A DNA stretch of 64,000 bases from Salminus brasiliensis (lineage: Eukaryota; Chordata; Actinopteri; Characiformes; Bryconidae): the NCBI RefSeq assembly GCF_030463535.1, contig NC_132880.1, positions 27,416,987 to 27,480,986 of the forward strand. The letters are read 5' to 3'. A model generated the notes under the pieces. That model had not been told where the DNA came from. It saw only the letters and a program-made list of their open reading frames with translations, and made no database searches. A program made the translations under genes and the position numbers. Within the stretch, counting starts at the first letter, position 1, and the number at the start of each line of letters is the position of its first letter. Shown in pieces: positions 24,281-36,952 of this stretch.

Positions 24281-24850
24281 GCCTTCCGAAAGTATTTATT
24301 CATTCCCCCTTCAAACTCATCACATTTGTCTTGCATACTAACTGCACTTTGGCATATTTGTTCATTTAATTCATTCATTTAAGAAAACTAATTCTATGAC
24401 TAACTGAAAAAATGCTTTTGCATAAGTCTGCCACCACCTGTTGCATGATAGATAGATGAATGATGAAAGGCTTAAAATTGCCCTTTACCCCCCAATTCAT
24501 TTTAAATTGGACCTTTTGTGGATGAAATGCTCCCTTAAGCACCTTAAGCACCACTGGTCAGTGGTTTGCACAAAGTAGCATCATGTTGCAGGGATTGGGA
24601 GCCACAGCTTATCATGAAGGACAAGGCTGTCCCTCAAAACTCAGCATCCCAGCAAGAAGTCACAAAGAGGCCAACAATCACTTTGGAGGAGCTACAGAGT
24701 TCAGTGGTTGACAGTGGTGGAGTGCACCAGTAAAAAAAAAAAAAAACATCCACAGCAAAAACAAGAAGCACATCAGCACATCAAAGCACATCTGGTGAAA
24801 ATCACTCCCAACCACCCAAGATGGCTCTTTTAAAGGGGCCTAGAACGTCA
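24281..24850 (+). mobile_element. Highly degenerate Tc1-like remnant
   Basis: Begins 'agtgccttccgaaagtattta', typical of a Tc1-type terminal repeat. Around 24625-24720, 'aaggctgtccctcaaaactcagc' and 'aacaatcactttggaggagct' resemble a Tc1 transposase N-terminal coding segment. No open frame survives. Confidence 0.45.
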
Positions 24851-24859
24851 AATCTTAAA

Positions 24860-26330
24860 CACTGCTGTGTCATCCTTGAAAATTCTGCTTGATCAAAATG
24901 GCTTAAAAAATTTTACAGCGAGCAAGGGCGACAGGAGAATACAGTGTTGTTGATAGTGAAGAGCAGCACCAGATCTCATTACTGTTGCTTATCCTGTGAC
25001 AGTGTCTGCAGAAGGGGAGCTCAAACTTGCCATGCAACAAAGCGAAATTCCAAAAGGCAAATAGGCAACACTAGCCTTTTACCATCTACTCTCTCAACCA
25101 TCCGCTTCCTCCCATCTGAGCACCAAACTGGAGCTAAACACATATCAGAAGACTGGTAAAACTCTATAAAGTCAGACCTATGAAAGCAAGTGGGGGTAAG
25201 GCTAAAAACTAACTGGCTACAATCTCTTTACTGCTTGCTAACAGCCCACAACAACCATCAGCAACACTATCTGGTATGACTGGGGAATATTTACATTGAA
25301 ACTATGACATAAGGTGCAGGTTCTGTGAGGCATTGCCAAAAACCAGCCAATAAAAGCAGAAAATGTGTTTTTGGACACATCAGGTAATGATCTATCCTGT
25401 TTACCACTTTACATGCATGAATCATGTGAAGATGAATGGAGGTGAAAGTGAAAGTGAAAAGTGATGAAAATGAAACTGATAAATAGCACTTAGTGGAGAA
25501 ATAGTGGGAAATAAAGTAAATGCTCTGAAATATTGTATATATCTGAGCAAGTGCACAGTGAGGCATGCTGACAGGAATGTCAGCTAGCATTATTTTATAT
25601 TAATTGTCATGATTATCACATTTAATATTTAAATATGTACAGCACTAACTGAGCAGCTTAGTTAACTGATAGCAAATAAATAAAAGCAGTGAATGAAGAC
25701 TAACTTAGCTAACTTAGCCAATTTGTGCTTAACTATCGTTTTGCTGCAAGCTACCAACTGTTACACATTTAATTCCCTATTTTTAGAAATAAAAGAAAAT
25801 AGATGGACTTTCTGTCAGGTTCTTCTCTTTTCTAAGGGGGTCTAAGTCATGTGTTTTGGGCAGAAAAAGAGAATATACAGTTTTTTAAAAAATAGTGAAA
25901 AATTAGTTATTCGGATTCATTCAAATTTCACTTGACCACATGAAAAGGCAGGTGTCAAAACCTCCATGACACATTGTGATCTAATTATTATAGATAATAG
26001 ATCACTCAAATGATGTTCAAAAATGATCAGAAATAGATCTTAAACACATTTAACACAAATGTGAGTTAAACACTTTTTTTCATATTCGCATAAAAAAATA
26101 CAGATGTGAACATGAATGTGAACATCTGGAATCAAATAACATGTTCTGTGTTCTGGTTTGGTGAAATGAAGCACAGTGCATTCCCTCTGGTTTGGAGTTC
26201 TCTCTCATGCCAAAAACGTCTACACAGCAGACATCACAACATCTGTAAGACAAAGCCTTCTTTTTTGCCGAAGCAGGTGACTTGTTGCCAGTGAATTTGT
26301 TGATGTTAAGAACTTAAATTAAGGTGCATT
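24860..26330. other. No gene seen
   Basis: AT-rich DNA without recognisable elements or coding signal. Confidence 0.45.
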
Positions 26331-26672
26331 GAGGCTCAGAGTGGTCCAGTGGACGAAGGGGCTGCCACTATGATCCCAGGATCGCTAGTTTGGATCCTGG
26401 GTCATGCTGCTTACCATCAGCAGCCAGAGTCAGGGAGAGCACAATTGGCCTTGCTCTCTTAGGTGTGGGTTCATGGCACTTTTTTCCCACATCACTCCTA
26501 GTTTGATGTCGGTCAGCACGTTACTCTTAGCTGCCGCAACAGAGCTGAGAAGCTGCACTTTCCTCCGAGCATTCGAAAAGAGGCGTTGTGGAGATGTACT
26601 AGTCTTCACCCTCCTAGTTTTGGGGACACTGCCTTCATATTTGGGTAGAAAATGGGGTAAAATTAGAAATAA
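26331..26672 (+). mobile_element. tRNA-derived SINE (family A)
   Basis: Head 'gaggctcagagtggtccagtgg', B-box-like 'gctagtttggatcctgg', shared body 'agtcagggagagcacaattggc' and tail 'gggtagaaaatggggtaaaa'. Matches the SINE at 2588. Confidence 0.75.
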
Positions 26673-26815
26673 ATGACTTAGAATGTGTTTATTGACCATA
26701 CTACAATGCAAATCATTTTCTGCTTTGGCCTGGACTAAGGGAACCATTTATTTATTTCACACTAAACAAAGTAGGTGTAAAAGTGCCCCTTAAATGTAGA
26801 ACTTAGGGTGTGTTG

Positions 26816-26910
26816 AGCCTCCGAGTGGACCAAGGCGCTGGTTGGAATCTTGAGTTATGCAGCTTGCCATCAGCAGCCGGAGTCCAAGAGAGCACAATTG
26901 GCTTTGTGAA
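26816..26910 (+). mobile_element. SINE (family A), truncated
   Basis: 'gagcctccgagtggaccaag' followed by 'cagcttgccatcagcagccgg' and 'agagcacaattggctttg', the 5' part of the same SINE, lying 140 nt after the previous copy. Confidence 0.65.
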
Positions 26911-27498
26911 CCAAACGTGAAGGTTTAACAACCCAAATAATATCTGCTAAGCAGTGATCCTATGGTGGGCTGGGAAGAGGAAGGCTGATGGGCTTTAGTG
27001 GCTACAGGGAGCAACTATAAACCTACTAAGCTCACCTATATCATAGGTGCAGCTGACAAAATAGCCAGTGAATGTAGCTACTAGGAAAGAGCACCTAATG
27101 AACTGGCAAGTAAAGCTAAATCGCCTGTCAGCTGAAGGCATACAGCACCCGCTTGCTCAGCTGCACACTTCTGCTTGTGTTCTATCTGCAGCTTAGCAGG
27201 TTCAAAAGCCTAAAAGTGCAGACAAATCATACTTCATTCCAGACAGATGATGTGTGGCAAATCGATGCCTCAGCTGCACCTCTCACAACAGGGGGAAAAG
27301 TAACCCTGACCCCGAGGGATAGAGCGGGAGCGAGATGCCTCATCCTGCCATTATAAAACCCACATCAGGACCCCGCATCATCATTTATTTATGCGTCCGA
27401 CATGCTTGCCTGAAGTTGCAGGAGGGTCTCTCGGAGGGTGAGTCATCCTGTTCCTCACTCTCTCGCTCGCTCTCTTTCTATTTTTTTCTCCATCTCCA

Positions 27499-27541
<43 letters not shown>

Positions 27542-29060
27542 CTCTCTCATTCTTAGCAGCTACCCGACTCTTCAAAGACTTGGTGTGCTCCTATAAGTGT
27601 GTGTGTGTGTGTATTTGTGTACCTTTAAATGTATGTAAGTGTGTACCTGCAGTACCATTTCGGCTTACATTTCCTCTTGAATCATCAACATATTGTTTAT
27701 GCTTCTTTTCCCATTCGTTCACTTCAAGGTCATAATTTAATTGATTATCTTCCATTACTGATTTTGGATGGAAACTGTGTCGCTTTTTAACTGTTATTGT
27801 ATTTGAATATGACAGATTACATTAACACTGTTTAGATTAAAAGACCCACATCATGGAAAACTGAATTTTCACTATCATAGCCACACAGCTATGGAAATGA
27901 AGCTGGAAAAAACGGTGTGTTTTGAATTCAGTGTTGTGAAGTCATGACAACCACTGCATTTCAATACACCTGCCCAAACAGGAGTGTTCCAGCAGCTCTG
28001 ACTGCTCTGAGTGAAGAACCATACAGTGTAGCCAATCAGATCAGATTGATTTTTGTGAAATAAGCAGTCGCAAACTGCTTATCAATACCATCCAAGAGAA
28101 ACCTTGGATGAACATGTGTCTACAAAATACTAAATTATGGACATAAACTTTGTAATCTGGTCAGTGTCATGGGATTCCCCATTTGGGATTGTATTTGGGA
28201 TACTCTGCTCAGCCTCCTCATCAGCTTTATCACCTTTGTGTAAGCTTGTAGTGTTGTTATGTCATCATTGTTCCCACCTGTGTCTTATTTATTTTGGTCA
28301 TTATACAGTCCTTCTGTGTCTCAGTTTAGGAACAGGCCGCTATTATAATAAATGCAATACTAACATTTAGCGTTAAATGCAAATACGGGATTCCCAAACA
28401 GAGTACCTCATGCTTTCAAAAGACAAACTGAAACCTAGACCTAACATTTGTAGATAATATATAAAGTGAGATAAAATGTGCTATCCAAATATTCAGAAGG
28501 ACAAATCATATACAATGTCCTGATTTCAAGGATGTTGATTATGATATGTGGGCATCAGAAAGCTTCTATCAATATGAAGGAGAATTCCACGACTTGCAGG
28601 AGAGGTGGGATCTGGTGAAGTGGTGGGGGTGGCTGGGGTTCTCTTTTGTTTTGCCATAATGAAGTACAAAAATACATATTACTGTTCTTGTAGAACCCAG
28701 GATGTGATTCAGGTGTGATACTTAGAAAAGGTTTTAGCACTAAAATCCTCCTCCTCACTGTGTATGGATATGAACACAGACAAAAAAATAAATAAATAAA
28801 GCTTTTTTTTATAGCAACTCCCTGATTTATGAAGGGTAACGAGCTTATGTCTTTTCTCATTCATGTGTTTCTGATCCTTCCCAAGCTGATGCATGACTGA
28901 AAACGTGTGAACGTCACCTCTTATTTATACTTCAGGATAGCGGGAAGTCGTGGGTGACCACTAAAAGGTTCACTAAAAGATTCAGGTGTATATAGAAATA
29001 GGTAAACTATTGTGTGTAGCAAGATTGTATTGCCAACAATTTTGGAAGGCACATCTATTT
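26910..29060. other. No gene seen
   Basis: Unique DNA with (CT)n at 27502 and (GT)n at 27598. Nothing coding. Confidence 0.45.
27502..27545. repeat. (CT)n microsatellite
   Basis: About 35 nt of CT repeats, then TTTCTTTCTC. Confidence 0.95.
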
Positions 29061-29067
29061 TGGAATA

Positions 29068-29460
29068 TACACTATATGGACAAAGGTATTGGGACAGCTG
29101 CTCATTGATTTCTTCCAAAATCAAGGGTCTTGAAAAGAGTTTATCCTGCTTTTGTTGGAGTGACTGTCTCTACTGTCCAGGGAAGAAGGAGCATTGGTGT
29201 GAGGATTTAATTGCACTCAGCGACAAGAGCGTTAGTTAGGTGAGGATGTTGGCTGATCACCACTCCACCAATAGGTTCATGTTTATCTGCTCCAGGGAGT
29301 CTATTCTATTGCCAATACTTCTCTACAGGAACTAGTCAAACTGTGTGTATGTGTGTGTGTGTGTGCATTTGCACATCAGTGTCAGCAATCGGTGCAAATT
29401 AAAGTGGCTGAATGCATTTATGAGAAGGTGGTGTTAACAACCATTTGGACATATAATGTA
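29068..29460 (+). mobile_element. Mariner-type MITE (about 390 nt)
   Basis: Starts tacactatatggacaaa and ends tttggacatataatgta, near-perfect inverted ends with TA flanks. The interior (aaatcaagggtcttgaaaag and 'ctccagggagtctattct') is non-coding. A 5' fragment recurs at about 63600. Confidence 0.85.
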
Positions 29461-29469
29461 AATATAGTT

Positions 29470-30810
29470 ACAGTCAGCATTTTACATACACTGATCATTG
29501 ACATTAACATCATGGCAATATTGGGCTTCTTTTTTTTTGCACCAGTGTTATTTTTTGGGGGGTATTTATTATTAAATCATTGTTATATTCAAAGTTTGTA
29601 AATACACACACAAAAAAAAATAATGGCATGCTCCAGTAGGACCAGTAGTGCCTGGAGGGTACTGCAAATGATGTGATTATGTTTGCCAGCTCAACTTGCT
29701 ATTGTCTTATGACATTACCTATTTACAAACAGGGCACAAATGCTGAGGTTTACATTCAAAGAACATTTTCGTATGTCATTATATTGACAGTGCTTCATTT
29801 AAAATTATAGTGCATTAGTAGGGTAGTACAATTCATTTGTATTTGCCTACTAGGACTGGGTAAATGATATTTATTGTTATATGGATGATCCACATAGCAA
29901 CAGGAATCATGTAATAAATATATTAAGTTTACAAATTATTTATTTTTAGCATAGTTTATCATATAGTTTAGCATTACTTTGCCTTTTTTAGCATTATATA
30001 TTGCCTTTAATAAAGCTCAGGCGGTGATGGTGCCGCCTGCTGAATTCAGGATCAGCTAAGGTTGATCACCTGTTTTCACCACTGTGCACATTTAATACAA
30101 AAACTATTTTATAAGTTCCCCTTAATAAAGCTCATCAACTACCTGAAACATCAAGAGATATGGAAAATGTGATCACTCTGCACTGCTGTCACCTTCTGTA
30201 ATAATTCATTACAAATGAATTAATTCATGATTTTTTTTTTAAATAATGCATTCATTATTCATCATTATTGGAGTCAGCAGCCCATAAACATCATTGAATG
30301 CTCAGTGTTGGACTACATGCATTGTCAATGAGAGATGGCTGAGAAACAGCCAAAAAGGAAAGGATCTGATGAACTGAAGCTGAACAAAAAGTTCTTAGAT
30401 CAGGCAAGGGCAAAGACACGTGTAAACATCGGTGAGGTGCTTGGATGGTGGAGAGACCTCTGCAATATCAAAGAAATGAAATTTAGTTTTGTCCTGTTTG
30501 CTTAGCAGCAGCAACTGTAGCAACATTTTGCTAACCTACAACCTAGCTAACACTAACCTAGCTAAAGCCAATTATTTGCCATGGCAGCAAGACAGTCCGC
30601 AAGCCCGGAGTTGTCACCTTGACAATATGTGTGCATGAATTTGGATGGAGAAGTGGATTTAGAACCAAAGAGAAGGGTGTGTTTGTTTTGCTGTACACGA
30701 TCATCCAGAATCATATACAGCACCTGTAAGCGGCCTAGTCTCGTCTTCGGTGATGTTCCAGGTTTAAGGTGTTACTGAGCTCACCTGTGCATTTTGTCTT
30801 TCTTCCCACT
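29470..30810. other. No gene seen
   Basis: AT-rich. Around 30330-30480 'gaaaggatctgatgaactga' 'agctgaacaaaaagttctta' may be a decayed coding segment of a transposable element, but it is too short to assign. Confidence 0.4.
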
Positions 30811-30814
30811 TTTA

Positions 30815-30985
30815 GTTCCATAAAGTGTAAAGATCCTTTAAAAGACCCCAAAAAAAGACATCTTTATCAATTTAAAGCTCACATCTCTATTACAAAAATC
30901 GTTCTTTATGGAATCAAAAGAGGTTCTTCTGTGGCATTGCTCAAGAAACCTTTTGTAGCATCTTTATTTTCTAGTGTAATTTAGT
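30815..30985 (+). repeat. Dispersed repeat ('tggaatcaaaagaggttcttc' type)
   Basis: Non-coding block with 'gttctttatggaatcaaaag', 'aggttcttctgtggcattgc' and 'aagaaaccttttgtagcatc', a small non-autonomous repeat. Weak relatives occur near 1320-1445 and 5195-5280. Confidence 0.5.
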
Positions 30986-31129
30986 GTGTTTTAAAGTATC
31001 TCCTTAACGTATCTCTTTAATAGGTTTGTTTAGCTTCTTCAACCTAATGATGACCTCCTTCGCCTGCGTCATGCCTTCTCTGAAAACAATTTAATGAGAG
31101 TTCCCTTAAATGGCTGCTAAATGTCAATG

Positions 31130-31395
31130 TAACAACTGCAGACCTTATGTGTTGTTAATTTGTCATTAAATAATGAGGAACACTAGACCTGTCTATGAAA
31201 CTGCTTATCGGTTAATTGTATAATTACTTTTGAGTCTGTAAAATGGAGGAACTGTGTAAAATATGGTTGTAATTCCTAAACGATTAATACAATAGGTTTT
31301 GTTAAACCATTAAACTAAAGCAAAAAGTTCCAAACCACAAAGTCAAAATGACAAAAGTTGTGTAAGCACTTTCTTAATACTTATGGACCTGACTG
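31130..31395 (+). mobile_element. Right-end fragment of the same Tc1/mariner-like family
   Basis: The segment 'attacttttgagtctgtaaaa...gtaattcctaaacgattaat' parallels 11480-11540. The end 'cttatggacctgactg' is the inverted form of the 10359 terminus, followed by TA. Confidence 0.75.
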
Positions 31396-32094
31396 TATAC
31401 TCTGCAACACGTCAAATAATAATGCTATTATTAAGTCAGAAAAAAGGTCAGAAATGTTTTGTTTTCTTGTACATTTGTGTATTCTTTGTATGTTTTTTTT
31501 CTTATAAGGTTATGTAGGCACGTGTACTGTCCTATGTATGTGTATATTCTTGTATATGCTGTCAGCTTAGATGCCGCAGATCTGTCTATACTTCTCAAAA
31601 GACCTGCCACAAACACAGCTACTTCAAAAAGTCACAGCAGCCAATCAGGGTGCTTTCCTGGCCTCTTATGAAAGTGTGATTGTTGGCGGTCTTGTGCAGC
31701 CACAAAAAAAATAATAATAATAATAAATGGAGAGCTTTACTCTGCTACCTTGGCCAAGATCAATAACTCCAGGTAAGGGTCTGGAGCACTTCAGCAGGGT
31801 TTGATTCACTTCAAGCATTGCTTTTAAGAAATCAAGTCACCTGCGGTGACAATATAGAGCTACATTGTACCTTTGAAAGGGCAGAACATTGTACCTAGTA
31901 CTTCTTCTGCTTCTAAGAGTGAATAAAGGTTGTTTCATCATGCTGAAGGTTCCTTCCATTCATGTATTTCTTTTTCTATTTCATTTCTAGAGGTGAATGT
32001 AGCTCTGAGAGGTTCAGCCATCATAGAATGTACATAATGTTCAGGCCGTCTGTAGCCTCACATTCATCATGTTCATATTTGGCCCCCTTGTTTT

Positions 32095-32450
32095 CCAAGA
32101 ATGGACCAGCCCCTCCATACTTGATGGCAATGGTCAAAAGCCGATCAGTACCAAGAGCCCTTTGAGCTTCAAGTACGGCTCGGCTTGACCCACCATCCTT
32201 TAAGATCTGCGGAAGACAAGCATCCAGGCGTTTTTTTGTGTCCTGGCACTGAAGTGGTGGTACGAACTTCCCCTGGGTGTTTGAACAGCAGAGTCGCTCG
32301 CTGTCTTCAAACACAGACTTGAAGACCCTCCTCTTTTGAGAGTATTTGGCCGAAGTCTGATGTCGAGTATTGTCTTCAGACTGACTTTTGTATTTAGTAG
32401 CATCTAAGCTTGGAGGTATCTTTTGGATCCTAGCTGACACAAACTAGCTA
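32095..32450 (+). mobile_element. LINE C-terminal fragment (same family as 20080)
   Basis: 'GPAPPYLMAMVKSRSVPRAL', 'STARLDPPS' and 'GGTNFPW' align with 20300-20500, with a shared 3' stretch 'cacaaactagctaaggacat'. Frameshifted and truncated. Confidence 0.7.
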
Positions 32451-32825
32451 AGGACATTTTCTGAGTAAACAATGTCTTATATGTAAATGTGTTTTCTGGT
32501 ATTTTACTAAGTACAAGGAAATGTGTTGAAATCCTTGTCCACGGTAACTGACTGTGTTGGAAAAAGCTAATGTTAGATGATTGCTCAAAATCAGAATCAC
32601 ATCATTGTGGTTAGGAGCAAGTGGTGATATTTTATCAGTGGTTCCTTACCACAGCTTTGACTCTCACTAACACGAGTCTGCTTAGTCACGCCAGACTGAA
32701 TACCTGTGAGTAATACAAGCATTAACCACAGTAAAATAACTGTAACTCATGGCCTCAACTTAACATGGCCAATGCTACTTGAATGATGTGTCACCTATCA
32801 TTGCCACCTATCCGCAGTGTTACAC

Positions 32826-32930
32826 CTCAAATCAAATCCAATTTTATTCGACACATACACACTCACACACATTACAACTCATACAGTCAAAAGCAGTGAA
32901 ATGCTTTGACAACTGTCCAGTCACGGACAT
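32826..32930 (-). mobile_element. LINE 3' tail fragment
   Basis: The complement reads '...aagcatttcactgctttt' through a (GT)-like stretch to 'ataaaattggatttgattt', a typical non-LTR element 3' end with AATAAA. Confidence 0.5.
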
Positions 32931-33120
32931 TTACGAATGCCAACATTGCTTCAATTATTTGCCGCCTATCACAGCAAATTAGCCAGAGTGTAAAACGTTA
33001 GTACATGCTAATATTGCTTGAATGTTTTGTCTCTTACCACAGCAAACCAGCCAGTGATATACTTCAGAAAGTGCTGGTCCTGCTTGTATGGTTTGTTTTC
33101 CATGATTATTAGAAAGTTCT

Positions 33121-33207
33121 ATTACCAAAGAATAGCCCCAACAGTTTGTATAGAAGTCCCTGTAGTTACTGAGTAATACAGCTTAGTGTGTAATAAGCCT
33201 TAAGGGG
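33121..33207 (+). mobile_element. TTAA-flanked MITE, right-end copy
   Basis: Matches the 1221 and 63144 copies (aatagccccaacagtttgta, tgtagttactgagtaatac). It ends CTTAAGGGG and is followed by TTAG. Confidence 0.65.
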
Positions 33208-33219
33208 TTAGACGTCAGC

Positions 33220-34380
33220 AAATATTTATTTTCAAAGCTATTCAAATTCCAAGGATCAATCTTTTTAAACCCCAAGGATCACTGAAAAATACACAGCCCC
33301 TTTAAGGATGAATGCTGATTAAAATATTAGCAGCGCCTTTAAGGACGACTGGTGCCGTCAATATATCGCCAGCCCTTTTAAGGGCAACTGTTGTGTTCCA
33401 TATTGTGGAAACAATCAGGGTGCCTTCACAAGCTCTATAAACTGTGTGTAATGGACCACCCCTATACTAAATGAATACTGAAAGCATTCAGATTAACACT
33501 CTGTCTAGGAAAGTGCACTCATCGTCACCCTCGCTAATGTGCTCAAGGGAGCATGAATATTAGCATTGCCACTGTAATTTCTCCTTCAGGGAGATTACTA
33601 AACACACTTGTGCAGACTGTTCCACCAGAAACTCAAGGACAACATCTGATATGTGGGTGGAAGTGAAGATGTTATGTTCCAGATCAACCTAATGTGCTCT
33701 TTTCCGCCCTTTTCCATTGCAAAGTCTTAGCAGGGCCAGCCATTGCTGCATTAGTATAATCTAAAGCCATTTTATGCTGAAAGACAGCCTCAGTGAGTGT
33801 GGAGTCTCAAGGGATGGATCATCTCAGGCACAGTTTAAACCACCTGAGACCTTCAAAGAATGCCGGATGTCTTTAACCATAGGGGAAATGAATCAATGAT
33901 TGTGAAGAGGTGGGAAAGAATATTAAAGGGAAAGATTCACAGTTAAATCAAAGGATCCTGGATAATTAAATGGTTATGATGTAAACAGTCGTTCAGAGTG
34001 GTTTGGTGTGATGTGCTTTGTAATAGAGAAACTGTAGAGTCAGAACTGTTTACAGTGACAGTGATAGAAACCAGATATCTAAAGAGGTTAAGGGTTATCA
34101 TCATCATCATCATCATTACAAAATTACAAACTTTGATGAGAAGATACATTTAGGTTTAATGGTGGTTTAGGATAGCAATTAAATGGCTATATTTATGCTG
34201 TAGACATTGTGACACCTGATTCCTTTGGCAACTACTGTAAAATATGTAAACATTAACAATAAAGCACAGAATTATGCAGAAATAATAATAATAATAATAA
34301 TAATAATAAAGCAAAACCTGTGAAATCACCCTTAAAGGTAGTGTGATATATTTATCATATTTAACAAAGTGGCAACCAGA
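33220..34380. other. No gene seen
   Basis: Three similar words ('cccctttaaggatga', 'cgcctttaaggacgact', 'ccttttaagggcaact') recur at 33297-33390 about 42-50 nt apart. Otherwise unique AT-rich DNA. Confidence 0.45.
34283..34309. repeat. (AAT)n microsatellite
   Basis: About nine AAT units; a short (ATC)n lies at 34098-34115. Confidence 0.9.
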
Positions 34381-34389
34381 CCACGCAAG

Positions 34390-34625
34390 TCAACCAGCAA
34401 GACCAAGGTGGTTAAACAGCATGACTAGCATGACCAAGCGAGTTCACCAGGATGACCATGCTGCTGGTTCACCAGGATGACCAGCTTGGTTATGCAGATG
34501 AAACAGGTAGTCCATCCGTCCAACTCAAAGGAAAACGTGTTTTCACTAGATGACCAGCATTTCAACCAGGCTGCCCACCAACGGCCAGCTTAAACCATCT
34601 GAAACCAGCTACCAGGAAAGCTGGG
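34390..34625. repeat. Degenerate short tandem repeat (accag / gatgacca units)
   Basis: Repeated 'accagcatgacca'-like words: 'gactagcatgaccaagcgag', 'caccaggatgaccatgctgc', 'caccaggatgaccagcttgg' and 'gaaaccagctaccag'. Imperfect array. Confidence 0.6.
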
Positions 34626-35294
34626 CTTGACAACTTAGTTGTAGTAGACTATTCTTACAGTGTCTGTTTTTACATTTTCTAATTTGCCATGTTGTGGCTT
34701 TAACCTACTACCTAATACCTCCCTCACTAAATGCCCACTAGGCCTCCTGATGGCCCTATTTGATTCAACATCCCGCACGTCTCCCCAGTGGCATGACTAT
34801 CAGTGTGCAATTCCAAAGACACTGGCAAGGGCAAACAATGTCTTGTAGGCCATTGACACAGGCGAGATAACAAAATAGGTCTTTTTGAGTGTCTGAGGTA
34901 GACAGGCAGCCACCCTTTGGCCCAACTGAGATAGACTGTGTCAGTTAGTGCCCAGGGACTGTTTGTTCTCTCTATAATGCAAAAGCCTCTCACACTCCTG
35001 TCTCTATCAGCTTGTCTGTCTGTCAGGCCTGCTCGGGATATGCCTGTTGCCAGGCTAATGGCTGCGCGTAGCGGGTAACGTGGGCCTCTGTGAAGGAAGG
35101 TAACGGCTGCACTAACAGAAACCCATCTTTTATTTTTTATTATTGCTGTGTACTGCCCTCTGCTGGCAGGAGGGGTTCACGAGTGTTGGGAGGGGGATGT
35201 CACTGGTTAATCTGAAAATGTCTGTACTATTTAGTGAAGATAAAAACAGTCATTCAGAGAGGATTAATGTAAAATGACTATATATCCTATATCC

Positions 35295-35300
<6 letters not shown>

Positions 35301-35350
<50 letters not shown>
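35301..35350. repeat. (TA)n microsatellite carrying the Tc1 insertion
   Basis: About 50 nt of TA repeats end exactly at the left TIR; a shorter TA run resumes after the right TIR. Confidence 0.9.
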
Positions 35351-35353
<3 letters not shown>

Positions 35354-36952
35354 TCATGCCCGAAAGTATTCATACCCCTGGCAAAGTTTGACTTAAATTT
35401 ACTTTTATTTAACCAGAAGTTATATTTTTGCCTTGAAACGACACAGGCATCTCCCAGGAGATAACACGATGATGTACAAGAGGCATCATTGTGGGAAAAA
35501 GTATTTCTCAGCTTTTATACACATTTGAACAAAAAGTGGCATGTCCAAAATTATTCATACCCTTTGAAAACTGTCACAGTATATGGGAAAATCCAAAGTT
35601 CTATACCATTCCAAATAGTCCAAGCTGTTTTAAAGCATCCTAATTACCCTGATTCATTGGGAACAGCTGTTTTAATCAACTCAACAGGAAAAAAACAGCA
35701 GCTCTCTGCAGTTGGTTTGTGGACAGTCATGGCTAAGACAAAGGAGCTCACTAAGGACCTGCGGCTGTGCATTGTGGCCGCTCACAAGTCAGGAAAGGGC
35801 TATAAAGCCATATCAAAATGTTTTCAAGTTCCAGTGGCTACAGTGCAAAGTATTATTAAAAAATACAAGAAGTTCCGCACTGTGGAAAATCTCAGAAGAT
35901 GTGGTCGGAAGCCAAAAGTGACACCTGTGCTGGCCAGGAGAATAGTGAGAGAGGTGAAGAAAAATCCAAGGATCACCACCAAGGCCATCCTGGTGAATCT
36001 GGACTCTGCTGGTGGCGACATCTCAAGGCAGACAGTTCAACGGACACTACACACTGCTGGGTTCCACGGACGCAGGCCAAGGAGGACACCACTTCTCCAG
36101 AAAAGGCACACAAAAGCCCGCTTGACCTTTGCAAATGCTCATCTGGACAAAGAAGAAGACTTCTGGTGTTCTGTTTTATGGTCAGATGACACAAAAATTG
36201 AATTGTTTGGCCACAATGATGTGTGCACCATTTGGCGTAAAAAAGGAGAAGCCTTCAACCCTAAGAACACCATCCCCACTGTCAAACATGGTGGTGGGAA
36301 CCTAATGTTTTGGGGGTGTTTTTCAGCCAATGGACCAGGGAACTTGATCGCAGTAAATGGCACCATGAAAAAAGAGCAATACATCAAGATTCTCAACAAC
36401 AACATCAGGCAGTCTGCAGAGAAACTTGGCCTTGGGAACCGGTGGACATTTCAGCATGACAACGACCCAAAACACACAGCCAAAGTGGTGAAGAAATGGT
36501 TAGCAGACAAAAACATTAATGTTTTGCAGTCCTGACTTGAATCCAATTGAGAATCTGTGGAGGGAGCTAAAGATCAGGGTGATGGCAAGGAGACCCTCGA
36601 ACCTCAAAGAGTTGGAGCTCATCACTAAAGATGAATGGGCAAAAATACCAGCGGAGACATGCAAAAAGCTGGTCAGCAATTACAGGAAGCGTTTGATTGC
36701 TGTAATAGCCAATGAAGGCTTTTCTATTAATTATTGAGAAGGGTATGAATAATTTTGGACATGCCACTTTTTGTTCAAATGTGTATAAAAGCTGAGAAAT
36801 ATTTTTTCCCACAATGATGCCTCTTGTACATCATCGTGTTATCTCCTGGGAGATGCCTGTGTCATTTCCAGGCAAAAATATAATTTCTGGTTAAATAAAA
36901 GTAAATTTAAGTCAAACTTTGACAGGGGTATGAATACTTTCGGGCATGACTG
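35351..36952 (+). mobile_element. Tc1-like DNA transposon, nearly full length, inserted in a (TA)n tract
   Basis: Terminal inverted repeats start cagtcatgcccgaaagtatt and end with its complement at 36952. They extend about 200 nt inward on each side with few mismatches. TA dinucleotides flank both ends, as expected for Tc1/mariner insertion. The element (1602 nt) sits inside a TA microsatellite (35301-35350 and from 36953). High TIR identity points to a young insertion. Confidence 0.95.
35729..36737 (+). pseudogene. Tc1 transposase, one frameshift
   Basis: The frame from ATG 35729 (MAKTKELTKDLRLCIVAAH) runs to a stop at 36535. It contains two helix-turn-helix domains (residues about 1-110), catalytic Asp in WSDDTKIELFG and catalytic Asp in HDNDPKHTA. 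The final part ([17 protein letters not shown] to the end, with the catalytic Glu of the DD34E triad) continues in another frame, 36519-36737. The join lies at about 36529, where the usual WPSQS motif is missing, so a small deletion (about 14 nt by comparison with the family) broke the frame. The protein made from this copy would lack the Glu and be inactive. Confidence 0.9.

Noticed and set aside
35489..35728. 80-codon N-terminal extension of the Tc1 transposase frame
   Set aside because: It is translated TIR sequence; the family start is the Met at 35729.
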